Positions 43,432 to 53,095 of a stretch of DNA of 64,000 bases are shown here, one piece after another; position 1 is the stretch's first letter; every line of letters begins with the position of its first letter. Below the pieces are notes generated by a model. The model was given only the letters and a program-made list of their open reading frames with translations, did no database searches and was not told where the DNA came from. Origin of the DNA: Knoxdaviesia capensis. Its lineage: Eukaryota; Ascomycota; Sordariomycetes; Microascales; Gondwanamycetaceae. The stretch covers positions 2,475,565-2,539,564 of the forward strand of contig LNGK01000006.1 of the NCBI GenBank assembly GCA_001510575.1. Direction: 5' to 3'. The position numbers and the translations under genes were made by a program.

Positions 43432-46206
43432 CTACAGTGGGGGAAGATCCTCACGACACACAGGACACTGCAAGCGGTACCGCATCCACGACTCCAGACA
43501 ATGCGTGTGGAATGCATGCCGACACGGCGTGATCATCGCGCCCCGCCGCGCAAGCATCCCCGCAACACCGCCCAGCGCCGACGCCGCCACCGACTCGGGC
43601 GTGCCCGCACGCAGCACCAGCAGGTTCAGGTCCTCCTTGCAGATGGCGCAGTCGACGCTACGCACCACCGAGTACGGCCCGGCGGCAGCACCCGCCCCGG
43701 CCTGCGCCGAACCTGCCTTGGAGCTCCGCTGGGCGGCGCCGCCCCTGTCGTCCTTCCGGTCAGACTCCCGCCAAGCCCCGTCGGAGTCGGCTTCGCCCAC
43801 ACTCTCCGGCAGCAGGCCGAGCGGCAGCTGTGCGGCCTCGGCGCCGTCTTCGCGGAGGATGGGGTGGTAGTCCCACGCCTCGGGGCACCAGCCCTTGGGG
43901 ACGCCGAACCGCGGCCCCAGCACATCCTGCACGGCGAGCACACACAGCTGGAGCCACAGCCACAGGCCCAGGAAGACGAGGAACGGCATGCTGGGCTGGA
44001 TGAACAGCTTCAGGCTGTCGGCGGCGTTGAGGTAGGCCAGCGGCGTCAGCCGCAGGACGGATTGGCCGGCGACGAATTTCCACGACAGCGCGTTGCGCGA
44101 GTTCCGCTTGAGGTTCCGGATGATCTGCGGGACCCAGAGCGAGAGGTACACAAATTCGAGGGCCGACATGAGCAGCGAGCGCAGACTCTTCGACCACGAC
44201 GACGACACGAGAATCAGCCACATCAGGAGCATGCCGCCGATGCCGAGCCACCTCAGGACTTGCGAGAACGTGAGAGGCTGGGCGGGTGGACCCTCAAGAC
44301 CTCCGTCAAAGTGGAGTTCCTGGGCCTCTACCTCTGCTATCTCGGCATCGATGTCTTGGTCTGAGGGAATAATGATCGGGAGATCGTGGTGAGCTGGCCG
44401 GCTAGCGTTAGCAGTCTCTGCCTGACCGCGTTCAGGTGGTCCAACGGTGGCTGGATGATCAGAGTCGTCGCCGATGCTTCTCCGTTGTCCTTGATCGAGC
44501 TGTTGAGTATCGCGCAGTTGTTGATGATCCTGTCGTCTGGATTGAGCCCGTAGTCTCTCGGAAATGTTTCGCTGCCGCTCGCGCTGGGCTTCGGCGTATC
44601 TCTCCAGAGCCCGCCTGCGATCAGGCGTCTCCACCTCGTGTATACGAGACATCAGCAGACCACTGAGAGCTACGGATATAAGAGACACGAAAAGAAGCGC
44701 AAGTGTCGCCATGGACGTGCTCGCCGAGAGCAACACAGAGGCGATGGTAGTGGCCACAAGGGCGTCAGCCATGAAGCCTGCGGCAATGGTAACGAAGCTA
44801 ATTCGAGCAATGGTCGATGGGGTGGACGCGTCCGTCATTTGCTGCTTGAGGAGGAAGATCTGCGCGGCAAAGGCAGCAGAGTAGGCCATGGTGTAGCGGT
44901 TCGACCGCTGCGACAGAACCTCGATTTTGGCGCCGGTAAGGTGATTCCCATCCGCGATTGGCCGGTCCGGAGGGCCGATGGACTCGATGAAGTAGCCACA
45001 GTCGGGGGAAAACAGAACAATCGCGAGCTCCAGCGTGGGGTTCATCGGAACCGGCGCGCCCTTTGGAAAGCGCAGTTCCGATTCGATACTGCTGATGGCG
45101 GAGTTTGCTGACTCGTAGTTGATCAGATCGCCGCTTTGGCCAATCGCAGACAGGTCGGGCGGGAGGACCTGGCCAAACATGACATACTCGCATCGGAGGG
45201 GTGCCGGGGCCATGGGGACACTGGCTGCATACATCGCGCCGCTGCCATCAACGCCGGTTTTCGAAGACCACGAAAAAGGCGAGCTGAGCTGCCGGCCCAG
45301 GTTTTCTTCGAGATCTCTGACGCGACGGGACAAGGTCCGGTTCAGAATGTCCACAGCAGGCCGGAACAGGTGCTCGGACGGCACCAGATGCGGCAGGCCG
45401 TAGAGCCCGTCAAACTTCTCGCTCAGGGTCGTCATCAAGATGACGCCCTGATGGGGCCAGTGGAGCCCGTGCATCCTCATTTCCCAGAGCCCCGGGGTCT
45501 CAACCGAAGGGCCAGGGTCTCCTTCATCGTCGGTCAACGTCAGCGTCGACGAGATGAGATTGGCGCGCAGATTCTCGTCCGTGGTGAAGAAGGAATTCTC
45601 CGGCAGCACTTTGGTCCGGGGCGGGCGCTTCGGTTCCACGCCAGGCTGAGCGGTCCACTGCTCGGTTAGTCGGACTTTGACCAGCCCCTCCTTCCCCGTG
45701 ATGTTCCGCATCCACGGGCCAGCGCGTTCGGAGAACACAGCCTCGGGGACGATGTTGGTGAGGTTGTAGCTACTGCTGAACCGCGGCTCGCTGCCGGGAT
45801 GGCGCGTCCACCGGCCGGTAACCTCGCCGGTGATGTTCTTCCAGACCGGCCGGACATTGGTGTGCGACGGGTCCATGGAGCGGTTGTAGTGCACGATCGA
45901 CCGCTGGCGGAAAACATTGAGGTCCGACCAAAGAAAGCCGTCGTCCTCGCGGAACCCGGTCAGGTTGAGATATTTCCGCGCGGGAGGAGGCCCCTCTCCG
46001 CTGGTTGCGCTGGAGTTATACGGCAGGAAATCACCCCATGATGACTCGGCGAGGACATTAGCTGCATACTGTTCCCGAGAAAGACGCCTTGCTGGGTAGT
46101 TGTTGGGGATGAGAAGCCCGAAAGATGTCTCGGGGGATATGAGAACCCAGAGAATCACGCATATCAAGACCGTGATGCGGATGTTGTCGCTGGTGAGGGA
46201 TGCCAT
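43432..46206 (-). CDS. dscA: Dsc E3 ubiquitin ligase complex subunit A (DscA/Tul1)
   Basis: DscA is the RING subunit of the Golgi Dsc complex, which in fission yeast and aspergilli is needed for cleavage of the sterol regulator SREBP and hence for hypoxia adaptation. The intronless gene encodes 924 aa. It starts with a signal-anchor (ITVLICVILWVLISPETSFG), followed by a large luminal domain with many N-x-S/T sites and conserved MRMHGLHWPHQGVILMTTLS and NRYTMAYSAAFAAQIFLLKQ. Several transmembrane helices lie between about residues 490 and 790. The C-terminal RING-H2 (residues 853-919) reads CAICKEDL, then PCRHAFHTHCLESWM and CPVCRED. All Cys/His ligands are present. A charged loop of Arg/Gln/Asp in the middle is cytosolic. 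Confidence 0.95.
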   Translation of the reverse strand: MASLTSDNIRITVLICVILWVLISPETSFGLLIPNNYPARRLSREQYAANVLAESSWGDFLPYNSSATSGEGPPPARKYLNLTGFREDDGFLWSDLNVFRQRSIVHYNRSMDPSHTNVRPVWKNITGEVTGRWTRHPGSEPRFSSSYNLTNIVPEAVFSERAGPWMRNITGKEGLVKVRLTEQWTAQPGVEPKRPPRTKVLPENSFFTTDENLRANLISSTLTLTDDEGDPGPSVETPGLWEMRMHGLHWPHQGVILMTTLSEKFDGLYGLPHLVPSEHLFRPAVDILNRTLSRRVRDLEENLGRQLSSPFSWSSKTGVDGSGAMYAASVPMAPAPLRCEYVMFGQVLPPDLSAIGQSGDLINYESANSAISSIESELRFPKGAPVPMNPTLELAIVLFSPDCGYFIESIGPPDRPIADGNHLTGAKIEVLSQRSNRYTMAYSAAFAAQIFLLKQQMTDASTPSTIARISFVTIAAGFMADALVATTIASVLLSASTSMATLALLFVSLISVALSGLLMSRIHEVETPDRRRALERYAEAQRERQRNISERLRAQSRRQDHQQLRDTQQLDQGQRRSIGDDSDHPATVGPPERGQAETANASRPAHHDLPIIIPSDQDIDAEIAEVEAQELHFDGGLEGPPAQPLTFSQVLRWLGIGGMLLMWLILVSSSWSKSLRSLLMSALEFVYLSLWVPQIIRNLKRNSRNALSWKFVAGQSVLRLTPLAYLNAADSLKLFIQPSMPFLVFLGLWLWLQLCVLAVQDVLGPRFGVPKGWCPEAWDYHPILREDGAEAAQLPLGLLPESVGEADSDGAWRESDRKDDRGGAAQRSSKAGSAQAGAGAAAGPYSVVRSVDCAICKEDLNLLVLRAGTPESVAASALGGVAGMLARRGAMITPCRHAFHTHCLESWMRYRLQCPVCREDLPPL

Positions 46207-46878
46207 GCTCTCTCTTTCTCAGAGGGCAAACGCCGATGGAATCAGTGGAAAGGCGTGGGTGGGCATAGAGTCTTTGCCGGGCTCAAGAAGATGAAAAAGC
46301 AAGAAAAAAGAAACGAGATATCTAACCTTACCCCGGAGATGGGCAGAGGGCGTGAGAAGGTTCGGGGAAATGGGCGACAGTGGGATAGATGGTTTGAAGT
46401 CAGGAAGATTCTCATATAGAACTTAAAGAGGGATACCGAGAAGGCGCAGGCATGATCACGTCGCTTTGGTGGAAGACCAAATGCCCAGGAAAGGGAGAAG
46501 GGGGGGAAGAGAAAAGGATAAAAAGGAGTACTGCACCTCACTACACGTAAATGTGAGGAAAAGAAATAAATTGTCCCTTAGCTTGTTTAATGCATACAGG
46601 GAAGTGCGAGTCGATATGAATAGAAAGGACATGCAACACACATGATGATGTATACGGGTGAGTGAAGTTGGAAGGGTAGGCTGCTAAGTATGGATCAAGC
46701 CAGTGTTTTTGCCGCCTAAAAATTCAGGCCGAAACCCAGGTGTCGCTTTTGGAGCCATGCACCACCGCCGATTCTCACGGTTTGAACCAGGGCCGAATCC
46801 ACTCTCACCCTCTCTAAGTCTTCCTTCTGAACCCTCGAATTTCATCTCCGATATCTATGAGGATACTTCACACCAGCC
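46207..46878. other. Divergent promoter region, DscA / HSBP1-like
   Basis: The 672 bp include a purine-rich stretch upstream of DscA (46260-46520 on the plus strand), which is its pyrimidine-rich leader in sense orientation. No gene is called. Confidence 0.55.
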
Positions 46879-47279
46879 ATGGCCCCGAATGATCCGCCCC
46901 CTCGGGATACAGTGCGTGGCCAACTCCGTCCCCGCAAGAGATCGCCAGCACTCCCAATTTCCCCGTACCGCATCACGGCTAACATATCACACTACCAGCA
47001 GAAACCCGCCTCCGGTGATAACCAGGCAGAGCTAAGCGCCGCTGTGGACGAGCTCCTGAACTCGCTTTCTAATAAGTTTGCCGGAGTTTCCAGTGAGATC
47101 TTTGCCAAGAGTACGTCTATCCCCAGCTCAGTGTGCCCGTTCACAGAACAAACGTGATCATGGCCTAACATCTTCAATTCCTTCTGCCCTCAGTGGACGA
47201 GATGTCTCGCCGCCTGGATAATCTGGAAGCAGCTATCACGGCGAATAAGGAACGGGACGGGGCTTCCAAGTCTTCGTGA
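46879..47279 (+). CDS. HSBP1-like small coiled-coil protein
   Basis: Exons 46879-47110 and 47194-47279 give 105 aa. The N-terminal 45 residues are basic and Pro-rich and have no match that I know. Residues about 49-95, ELSAAVDELLNSLSNKFAGV then SSEIFAKMDEMSRRLDNLEA, follow the heptad pattern and sequence of heat shock factor binding protein 1 (human: ...[26 protein letters not shown]). HSBP1 is a trimeric coiled coil that was described as a regulator of heat shock factor and, more recently, as a factor in WASH complex assembly. Fungi of this group lack clear WASH, so the role here is open. The A|TG junction across the intron rebuilds the Met of the MDEMSRR segment. Confidence 0.82.
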
Positions 47280-47738
47280 TGGAGTGTATCTACCAATGTT
47301 AGCAAATGCATTCAAGTTCCAGCCTGACCCTCATGTGTTGTGCAGTACTGTGCTCCATATATACTTTATCATGATCAAGGTCTTTTTTTTTTTACGGTCA
47401 AGTATATAGTTCACGGGTTCCAGCATGAGTTTGTTCTTAGTTTTCTATTAGCCTTCGTCTACCCGGCTTGTTGGCCTCCGAGTCGAGGGTGGGCGGTTCA
47501 AAAGCCTCCAGTACCACCAATTCCATGGAACCTTTCAATAATTCAGTACAAATCAATTCATAACCGTTACAGTGTACGGTGACTTGGCGCGGGCATGAGT
47601 TATCAATCGTAAACATCCAGTCCGTCCTTCCCTGCCGTTGCCAGAACTGCTGCAGGGGGAGGGGAAGGCGAGTCAAACTTCGGACTTCATTTTCCACCGA
47701 TACGTGATATATCTTGGGACGTGATCTCGTAGGAACAT
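47280..47738. other. Convergent intergenic, HSBP1-like / TigA
   Basis: The 459 bp contain the 3' flanks of two converging genes. A T run at about 47383-47392 may help transcription end. No gene is seen. Confidence 0.6.
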
Positions 47739-49020
47739 TTACAGCTCATCCTTAATAGACTCCTTGGCCGCCACGACGGGCTTCTCGACGAACTGGCGCA
47801 GAATGTTCAGCTTGACGGTAAGCTCGTCGCGCTTGGGGATAGCCATGCCGCCCTTGGCGAGGAGTCCCTGGATGCGCGTCAGCTCCTTCTTGGCGAAGCC
47901 CTCAGCGGTCGAGAGCTTCTCGGCGACCCGCACGTAGTAGGCAGCGGCCTTGGCGGCGGTGGTGCCCTCGACGGACGCGGCGGCGGCCTTGATCTCAGCC
48001 GCAACATCTCCGATGGCCTTGCCGTTGGTGAAGCTCTGCACGATCGAGTCGAGCGACGGCAGCAGGCCGGCGAACTGGTTGAGGAGGCCGCCCGGGGTGC
48101 GGAAGGTGCCGGCCTTGGCGTTGATGAACTCGATGAAGTCGTCGGCTTGGCGGCCGCCGTCGTAGTCCTCGGGCGTCTTGCTGCCCTTGGGGAAGAACTT
48201 GATTGTCGGGTAGGATCGCACTTCGTAGGTGTCGGCGAGGCCCTTGGAGCCGTCGGATTCGCAGTCGACCTTGGCGATCACGACGTCTTCCTCGCCGCTG
48301 TAGTCTTCGGCGATTTTCTCCCAGATCGGGGCGAGCGACTTGCAATCTAAAGGGGGGGCGGAAGTTCATAACATTAGCAGAATGAAGGTGGATGGTATCG
48401 GTCATCGGTCAGGGAGAAACGCAAGAGAAAGTTGCGGAGGAGGGGTCATGGAAAAGCACGGCAATGGATGCAGCAAGAATTGGGAGGGAAAAAAACATAC
48501 GTCCACACCACGGAGCGGTGAAAGCCACCAGAACGTTCTTCGCGCCGATCTGTTCGTCAAAGTTCTGGTCGTTGAGGAAGACGACCTGGCTGGGCGGGGT
48601 GAACTTCTTCTTCAGCGCGACGCCGGTCTTCTGGGTGATGAACGCGCTGAGGCTCTCGAGGTCGCGGCCGCCGTTGTACTCCTCGGGCTTGTCGGACTTG
48701 CCGTCGAACCACTTGAGGGTCGGGAAGCCCTGCACGCCGAAGCGCTTGCCGAGCGACTTCTCGGCGTCGGCGTCGACCTTGGCGATCTGCACCTTGTCCT
48801 TCGCGAACTCGAACGCGTGCGCAAGCTCCTCGTACACCGGCGCCAGGTTCTTGCAGTGGCCGCACCACGGCGCAAAAAACTCCACCAGCGTCGGCTTGCC
48901 CGACTGCAGCACCACCTTGTCGAAGTTCTTCGGGATCAGGTCGAGGACCGCTGAGTTGCCGGCCGTCACCGCCGTGGCGGCGATCGCAGACAAGAGCAGC
49001 AAGCTCTTGTGGAAATACAT
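47739..49020 (-). CDS. tigA: Protein disulfide isomerase family protein TigA (a-a'-D type)
   Basis: TigA/ERp38 proteins form and rearrange disulfides in the ER lumen. Minus-strand exons 49020-48501 and 48346-47739 give 375 aa. Residues 1-20 are a signal peptide (LLLLSAIAATAVTAG). The first thioredoxin domain has FFAPWCGHCKNL with CGHC at 53-56; the second has FTAPWCGHCKSL with CGHC at 172-175. The intron lies inside the second active site, between Gly 173 and His 174. A C-terminal helical D domain (ERp29-like; SAVEGTT-like region, KAAAYYVRVAEKL, KKELTRIQGLL) follows. The C-terminus is KDEL, the retrieval signal used by several filamentous-fungal ER proteins. Regulation by the unfolded protein response is likely from the family, not seen here. 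Confidence 0.95.
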
Positions 49021-49510
49021 GGTGGGTAGATATTGTGGGTTTGGATTGAGCTGGGGTAGAAGGTTAATTGATGATTGAAAGTAGTCCGGTGGGGTTTAGA
49101 GTGAAGGATGAGAAGATTTATAAAGGGTTGTGTTGCTTTTTGGGGCAGTGTTTAAGCAGATGTTGAAGTTGTCAGAAGTATTTCCAATTCAAAAATGCGG
49201 ACACGTTTCCATCATTCACACATCATGCTTGTCACAGCCCCACTTTAGCTCCCAGCTTTAACAGCCCGGATTTGGCAGTGACGCTTGCACACCTTAAGGA
49301 ACACTTAGCATGCACCATCATAAAGACATCAAAAAGAGCTAACGGGATGAAGATTTCAAGAGGTAGATATCATCTTGAGAGTAACTACTGGTCATACACC
49401 AAAGTTTGATTGCATTACTGCGTTTGTTCGCCGGTTTTTCGCCGTTTGTTCTTCTTTTTGGAACTTGCCACTTGTCTCACCATGAGCCCTAAGCGCCTCT
49501 AGGGTCTGGC

Positions 49511-49529
49511 TAGGGTTAGGGTTGGGTTA
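49511..49529 (+). repeat. Interstitial telomere-like motif
   Basis: TAGGGTTAGGGTTGGGTTA is two exact telomere units plus one degenerate unit, within the TigA upstream region. Confidence 0.55.
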
Positions 49530-50423
49530 TCAGATCGTCCGAATTCTGGAGAACCACCCACTTCTGGTCTTGACATGGACACTTTAGTTCACTTGTATGG
49601 ATGTGTCGTCTTGTTTCTCATACCCCCTTTTACCGACCCATGCATAAGCTAGTGGTACTACGGCTGCGGCCTCGTATGGTTGTTCTGCTGGAATATCACT
49701 CACGGCGCACGCCCATCGTCTTGCAGTTGGGCATCGCCAAACTTCGTGGGCAACCTCTCCCTCTCATGACTCGCATGTGCATTGCTCGGTGATTGATACT
49801 CCGGGCATTCAATAGCTCCTGTATACCACACGATAGCCTCGTCTCAGTACACGGCTGACTATGGTTTTCGAGAGGCTTGAGACTGCCCTTTCAGCGAGCC
49901 GGGGAATATCGACGTGTTGATTGATGCTGGTCGTACTGTATCATACGCAAGAAACAGACATAGGACGACTACGATGACCTTGTCCAGCGAGTAGCCCACA
50001 GTCACGCGAATTACACATCAGTGAAAAACACAAGAAGTCAAGATGACCTACGCGTCCGTAGAAGTCATTCAAGAAACGATGGTGGGTCTTTCTTGATGTT
50101 GAATGGCGACCGGCGCCAAATTAATGGAGCAGATGGAGACCAGTCCCTGGCCTGACAAAAACCTGGGCAGCCTCCGTGTTCGGGGCCCCCAAGGACGCGA
50201 AAAATTTTGTGGTTGCGCCGCACACGCTGGAGACCACCATCTTCATCCCACTCTCAGCCCCTGCGGTTTCGCAGCAAGGAGAAAATTTACGTCGGCCGAA
50301 CCGCTATGCCAGGAGTTAGAAAAAACTTGACATGGACCATAAGCACTAGGCCCCGTCGCCTGTTGAACGATACCGGAGCTCTCGAAACCCGACCTGCTCA
50401 GATCCATCAGGATCCGTCAAGGG

Positions 50424-50476
50424 GAGAGATCAAGGAGAGAGAGAGAAAGAGAAAGAGAGAAAGAGAAAGAGAGAGA
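50424..50476 (+). repeat. GA/GAAA purine tract
   Basis: An almost pure purine run of about 50 nt made of GA and GAAA units. It has potential for triplex structure. No coding role. Confidence 0.8.
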
Positions 50477-50932
50477 GGCATTTGCCGTCAGTAATTGTCC
50501 GGATGATGCGAAGGCAAAAAGGGTTGTTCGAAAAATGGCGCATCCGTTTCGAACAGCACCACCCTCTGGCATCAAAGGTCCACGCAGGCCCCCCTCCTTC
50601 AGGACTGAAGATGCGCCTGGACACAGGCATCCAGAAGGAGAAATTTTCACGGGGTTGCCAGAAGGACGGTAGCACTCGTACGAACATTCACATGGAACCC
50701 GAGATAAGAGCAAGAGAAAAAAAAACAAAGGTTTACAGCTCATCAGGATGGTCCGAGAAAGACACAAAGGACAAAATATGTCGCAGGTCTCGGCACGCGG
50801 TTATTCACTCTAGATAGCTGCCCAACCCTTGTCACAGCGCTGGGTAAGCCCACTGCCACTGGACACATCTGGGGAATGCTCCATATATTGTCGTGAATAC
50901 CCACACCACCTTCAGTATTCGCTCGAACTCGC

Positions 50933-50935
<3 letters not shown>

Positions 50936-50981
<46 letters not shown>
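50936..50981 (+). repeat. (GT)23 microsatellite
   Basis: An uninterrupted 46-nt alternating GT run, the longest perfect dinucleotide repeat in the window. It could adopt Z-DNA and is likely to be length-polymorphic. Confidence 0.95.
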
Positions 50982-50982
<1 letters not shown>

Positions 50983-51483
50983 GAGGCTACAGGCGTGAGT
51001 GGCAGGCTGGATGTACTGTACAGACATGGATTCAGCGCCAGGAAGAAGACGAAAAAAGACACCGGGCCTGACCCTGCCGCCTCGGACGTTTAACATCTCA
51101 CTCACAGTCCGGCATGCACGTAGTCCTTCCTGTGCAGTTTCCATCTGCGTGTGTAATGGAAATGCTCGAGAGAACCAGGATTAGCAACATGGCACCATCA
51201 AAGCAAACCTGCAGAGTACAGAAACGACAACCGGAGGGAATCGGAGCCGGCAAACAGCACGAGGAACAAAAAGGTGAGAGATGCCGTTCCATCCAATCAC
51301 CGCCGGATGATAAGAACGTCTGGACTAACACGTTTTACCTACATTGTACGTACTGGCTTGCCTCTGGTGTCACACTATAACCGTTCAGGGTTCAAAAATG
51401 GCCTGGCATCCATTTATGATTTTCTCTTCTTTTGTCCAGCTCAAGGGTCCCGCCAACCACACCACTGAATCCCTCCCCCACTA

Positions 51484-51489
<6 letters not shown>

Positions 51490-51519
<30 letters not shown>
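51490..51519 (+). repeat. (CT)15 microsatellite
   Basis: A perfect 30-nt CT run in the TigA/gdhA gap. No gene overlaps it. Confidence 0.9.
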
Positions 51520-51522
<3 letters not shown>

Positions 51523-52806
51523 CCAGGTTGTCGTAGGTACGAGGCAAATCCAACATGACATAGGTCTGGTTCTGTGTGTTCCACAGCCAAACGGCCGTTC
51601 GTCTCTGATAATAAGTATACAATCGAATTACGGCATGGACAAGCAGGATCCCACCAGCCAAGCCCCCCCATAAGTTTAGAGAAAAGCAGAGCGAGAACAC
51701 ACGACGAGCAGGGTACAAGTGTAACACGTCAGTTTTTTAATTTTCAAAGATACATACAATTCGATACACTGTATTTCGACTGCTCGTATATCCTGCGGTG
51801 GGAATGTGATGTTGGGGGCGTGTCTCCTCACCTCTGTTTTGGGTTCTGGGCAGATCAATGGTGTGTGGGCTAGCCGGAGTGGACGTGAGTGAGGCTTTTT
51901 TGCCTCATTCTGCTTTTTGGCCATTATCGGCATGCGGCAATGAGACCAGGCTGAGATTGCGTACATACGGCGCCGACAAACATGCAGGTCAGTATCCTTG
52001 TACGTGTATGCAGTACTTGCTGGATGCCGTCGTGCATATGAAGCATGTCTGGCGGTTGAGTTGCAAACGCCCCTCCTCTCTTGATATTTTTATTTTGTTT
52101 TTTACGGCCATTATATCATGCTCCGTTAATGAGAAAAAGATAGAAATAAGATGCGAGCAAGTATCTGTGTATATCTCTCTAGAAAGAGTCCCCCGGGACC
52201 AACGAGTGAACCCCCTCCTCAGTCCAAAGCAAAACACGATATCACAAAATATTCACAGCCGACATTCCTCCTCACAACCCCACCACCACCACCATTCCAC
52301 TTCCCATCCCAATTTAATGCCTCTCAGAAACCAGCACAAAACGTCCAAGCTCTTTCCCCTCCTGGAGGACGTGCATTAGCCCGCCTGAGGGTGGGATTCT
52401 CGCAGGAGGCTGATATTGGCAACTTACCACCACGCCCTCAACCTTTCGTCGATGCTACTGCAGAAACAGGCAATCCTCTGCTCCTCTCTGCCCAGCCGTT
52501 TCTGATGTTTTGTTCTGGTTCCCCGGGTGGCGAGGGGGGACGGGGCAAGGGAGGGGGCGTGGACTTCGCAGTAGTGGTAGCGGTAGTGGTAGTGGTAGTT
52601 GTTGGGCAAAATCCACAAGCTCCGGCTTCGCTTCAGTCCTTTTCTCACTAGTGTCCATCCCACCCTTCCCTGGTACCATGCGGAAGCTCCGAGTCGAAAC
52701 CTAGACTTGCACCGTAGTCGATACCAACCAGCCCAGCCCCGCCCCTCTTCTATCGACAATGCGACTGTGTGAGGCTAGTCAATATATTTAAAGGGACGCC
52801 GCGGGT

Positions 52807-52920
52807 AGATAGCGATATCGAACCGAGCCAAACCTATATAATAGCTAGGAGCTCCCCTTCGTGAACCTCTAGCTCTGGCCCCCTCCTCTTCTCTCCGACT
52901 TCTTCTTTTTCTCTTCTCAA
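52807..52920 (+). promoter_or_regulatory. gdhA core promoter elements
   Basis: An AGATAG site at 52807-52812 fits the HGATAR consensus of the nitrogen regulator AreA. A TATA-like CTATATAATA starts at 52833. A long C/T tract at about 52880-52918 follows, typical of strongly expressed fungal genes where transcription starts just downstream. The ATG lies at 53096. Direct control by AreA is an inference from one site. Confidence 0.5.
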
Positions 52921-53095
52921 ACCCTCATCCTCAATAAAAAACATACCCACCCCAATTCCGGAATCTCCTCACCACTTCCTCACTCACACCATCCCACGTC
53001 GACCTCCTTTTAAGATACCCCAAGCCACTTCAACTCATCTTCTCTTCACACGACCCTAATTGCCTCTTCTTCACCCACCTCCCCCCTCATTCACC

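Larger units (their letters stand above)
49021..53095. other. 4.1 kb divergent intergenic, TigA / gdhA, rich in simple repeats
   Basis: No protein gene is convincing. The region contains TTAGGG-like copies (49511-49529), purine and dinucleotide microsatellites (50424-50476, 50936-50981, 51490-51519), a GGTAGT-type repeat near 52571-52603, and the gdhA promoter. Open frames here are short and repeat-derived. Confidence 0.6.

Noticed and set aside
47340..47582. Plus-strand frame of 80 codons between the HSBP1-like gene and TigA
   Set aside because: Lies in a convergent 3' flank with T runs; no family resemblance.
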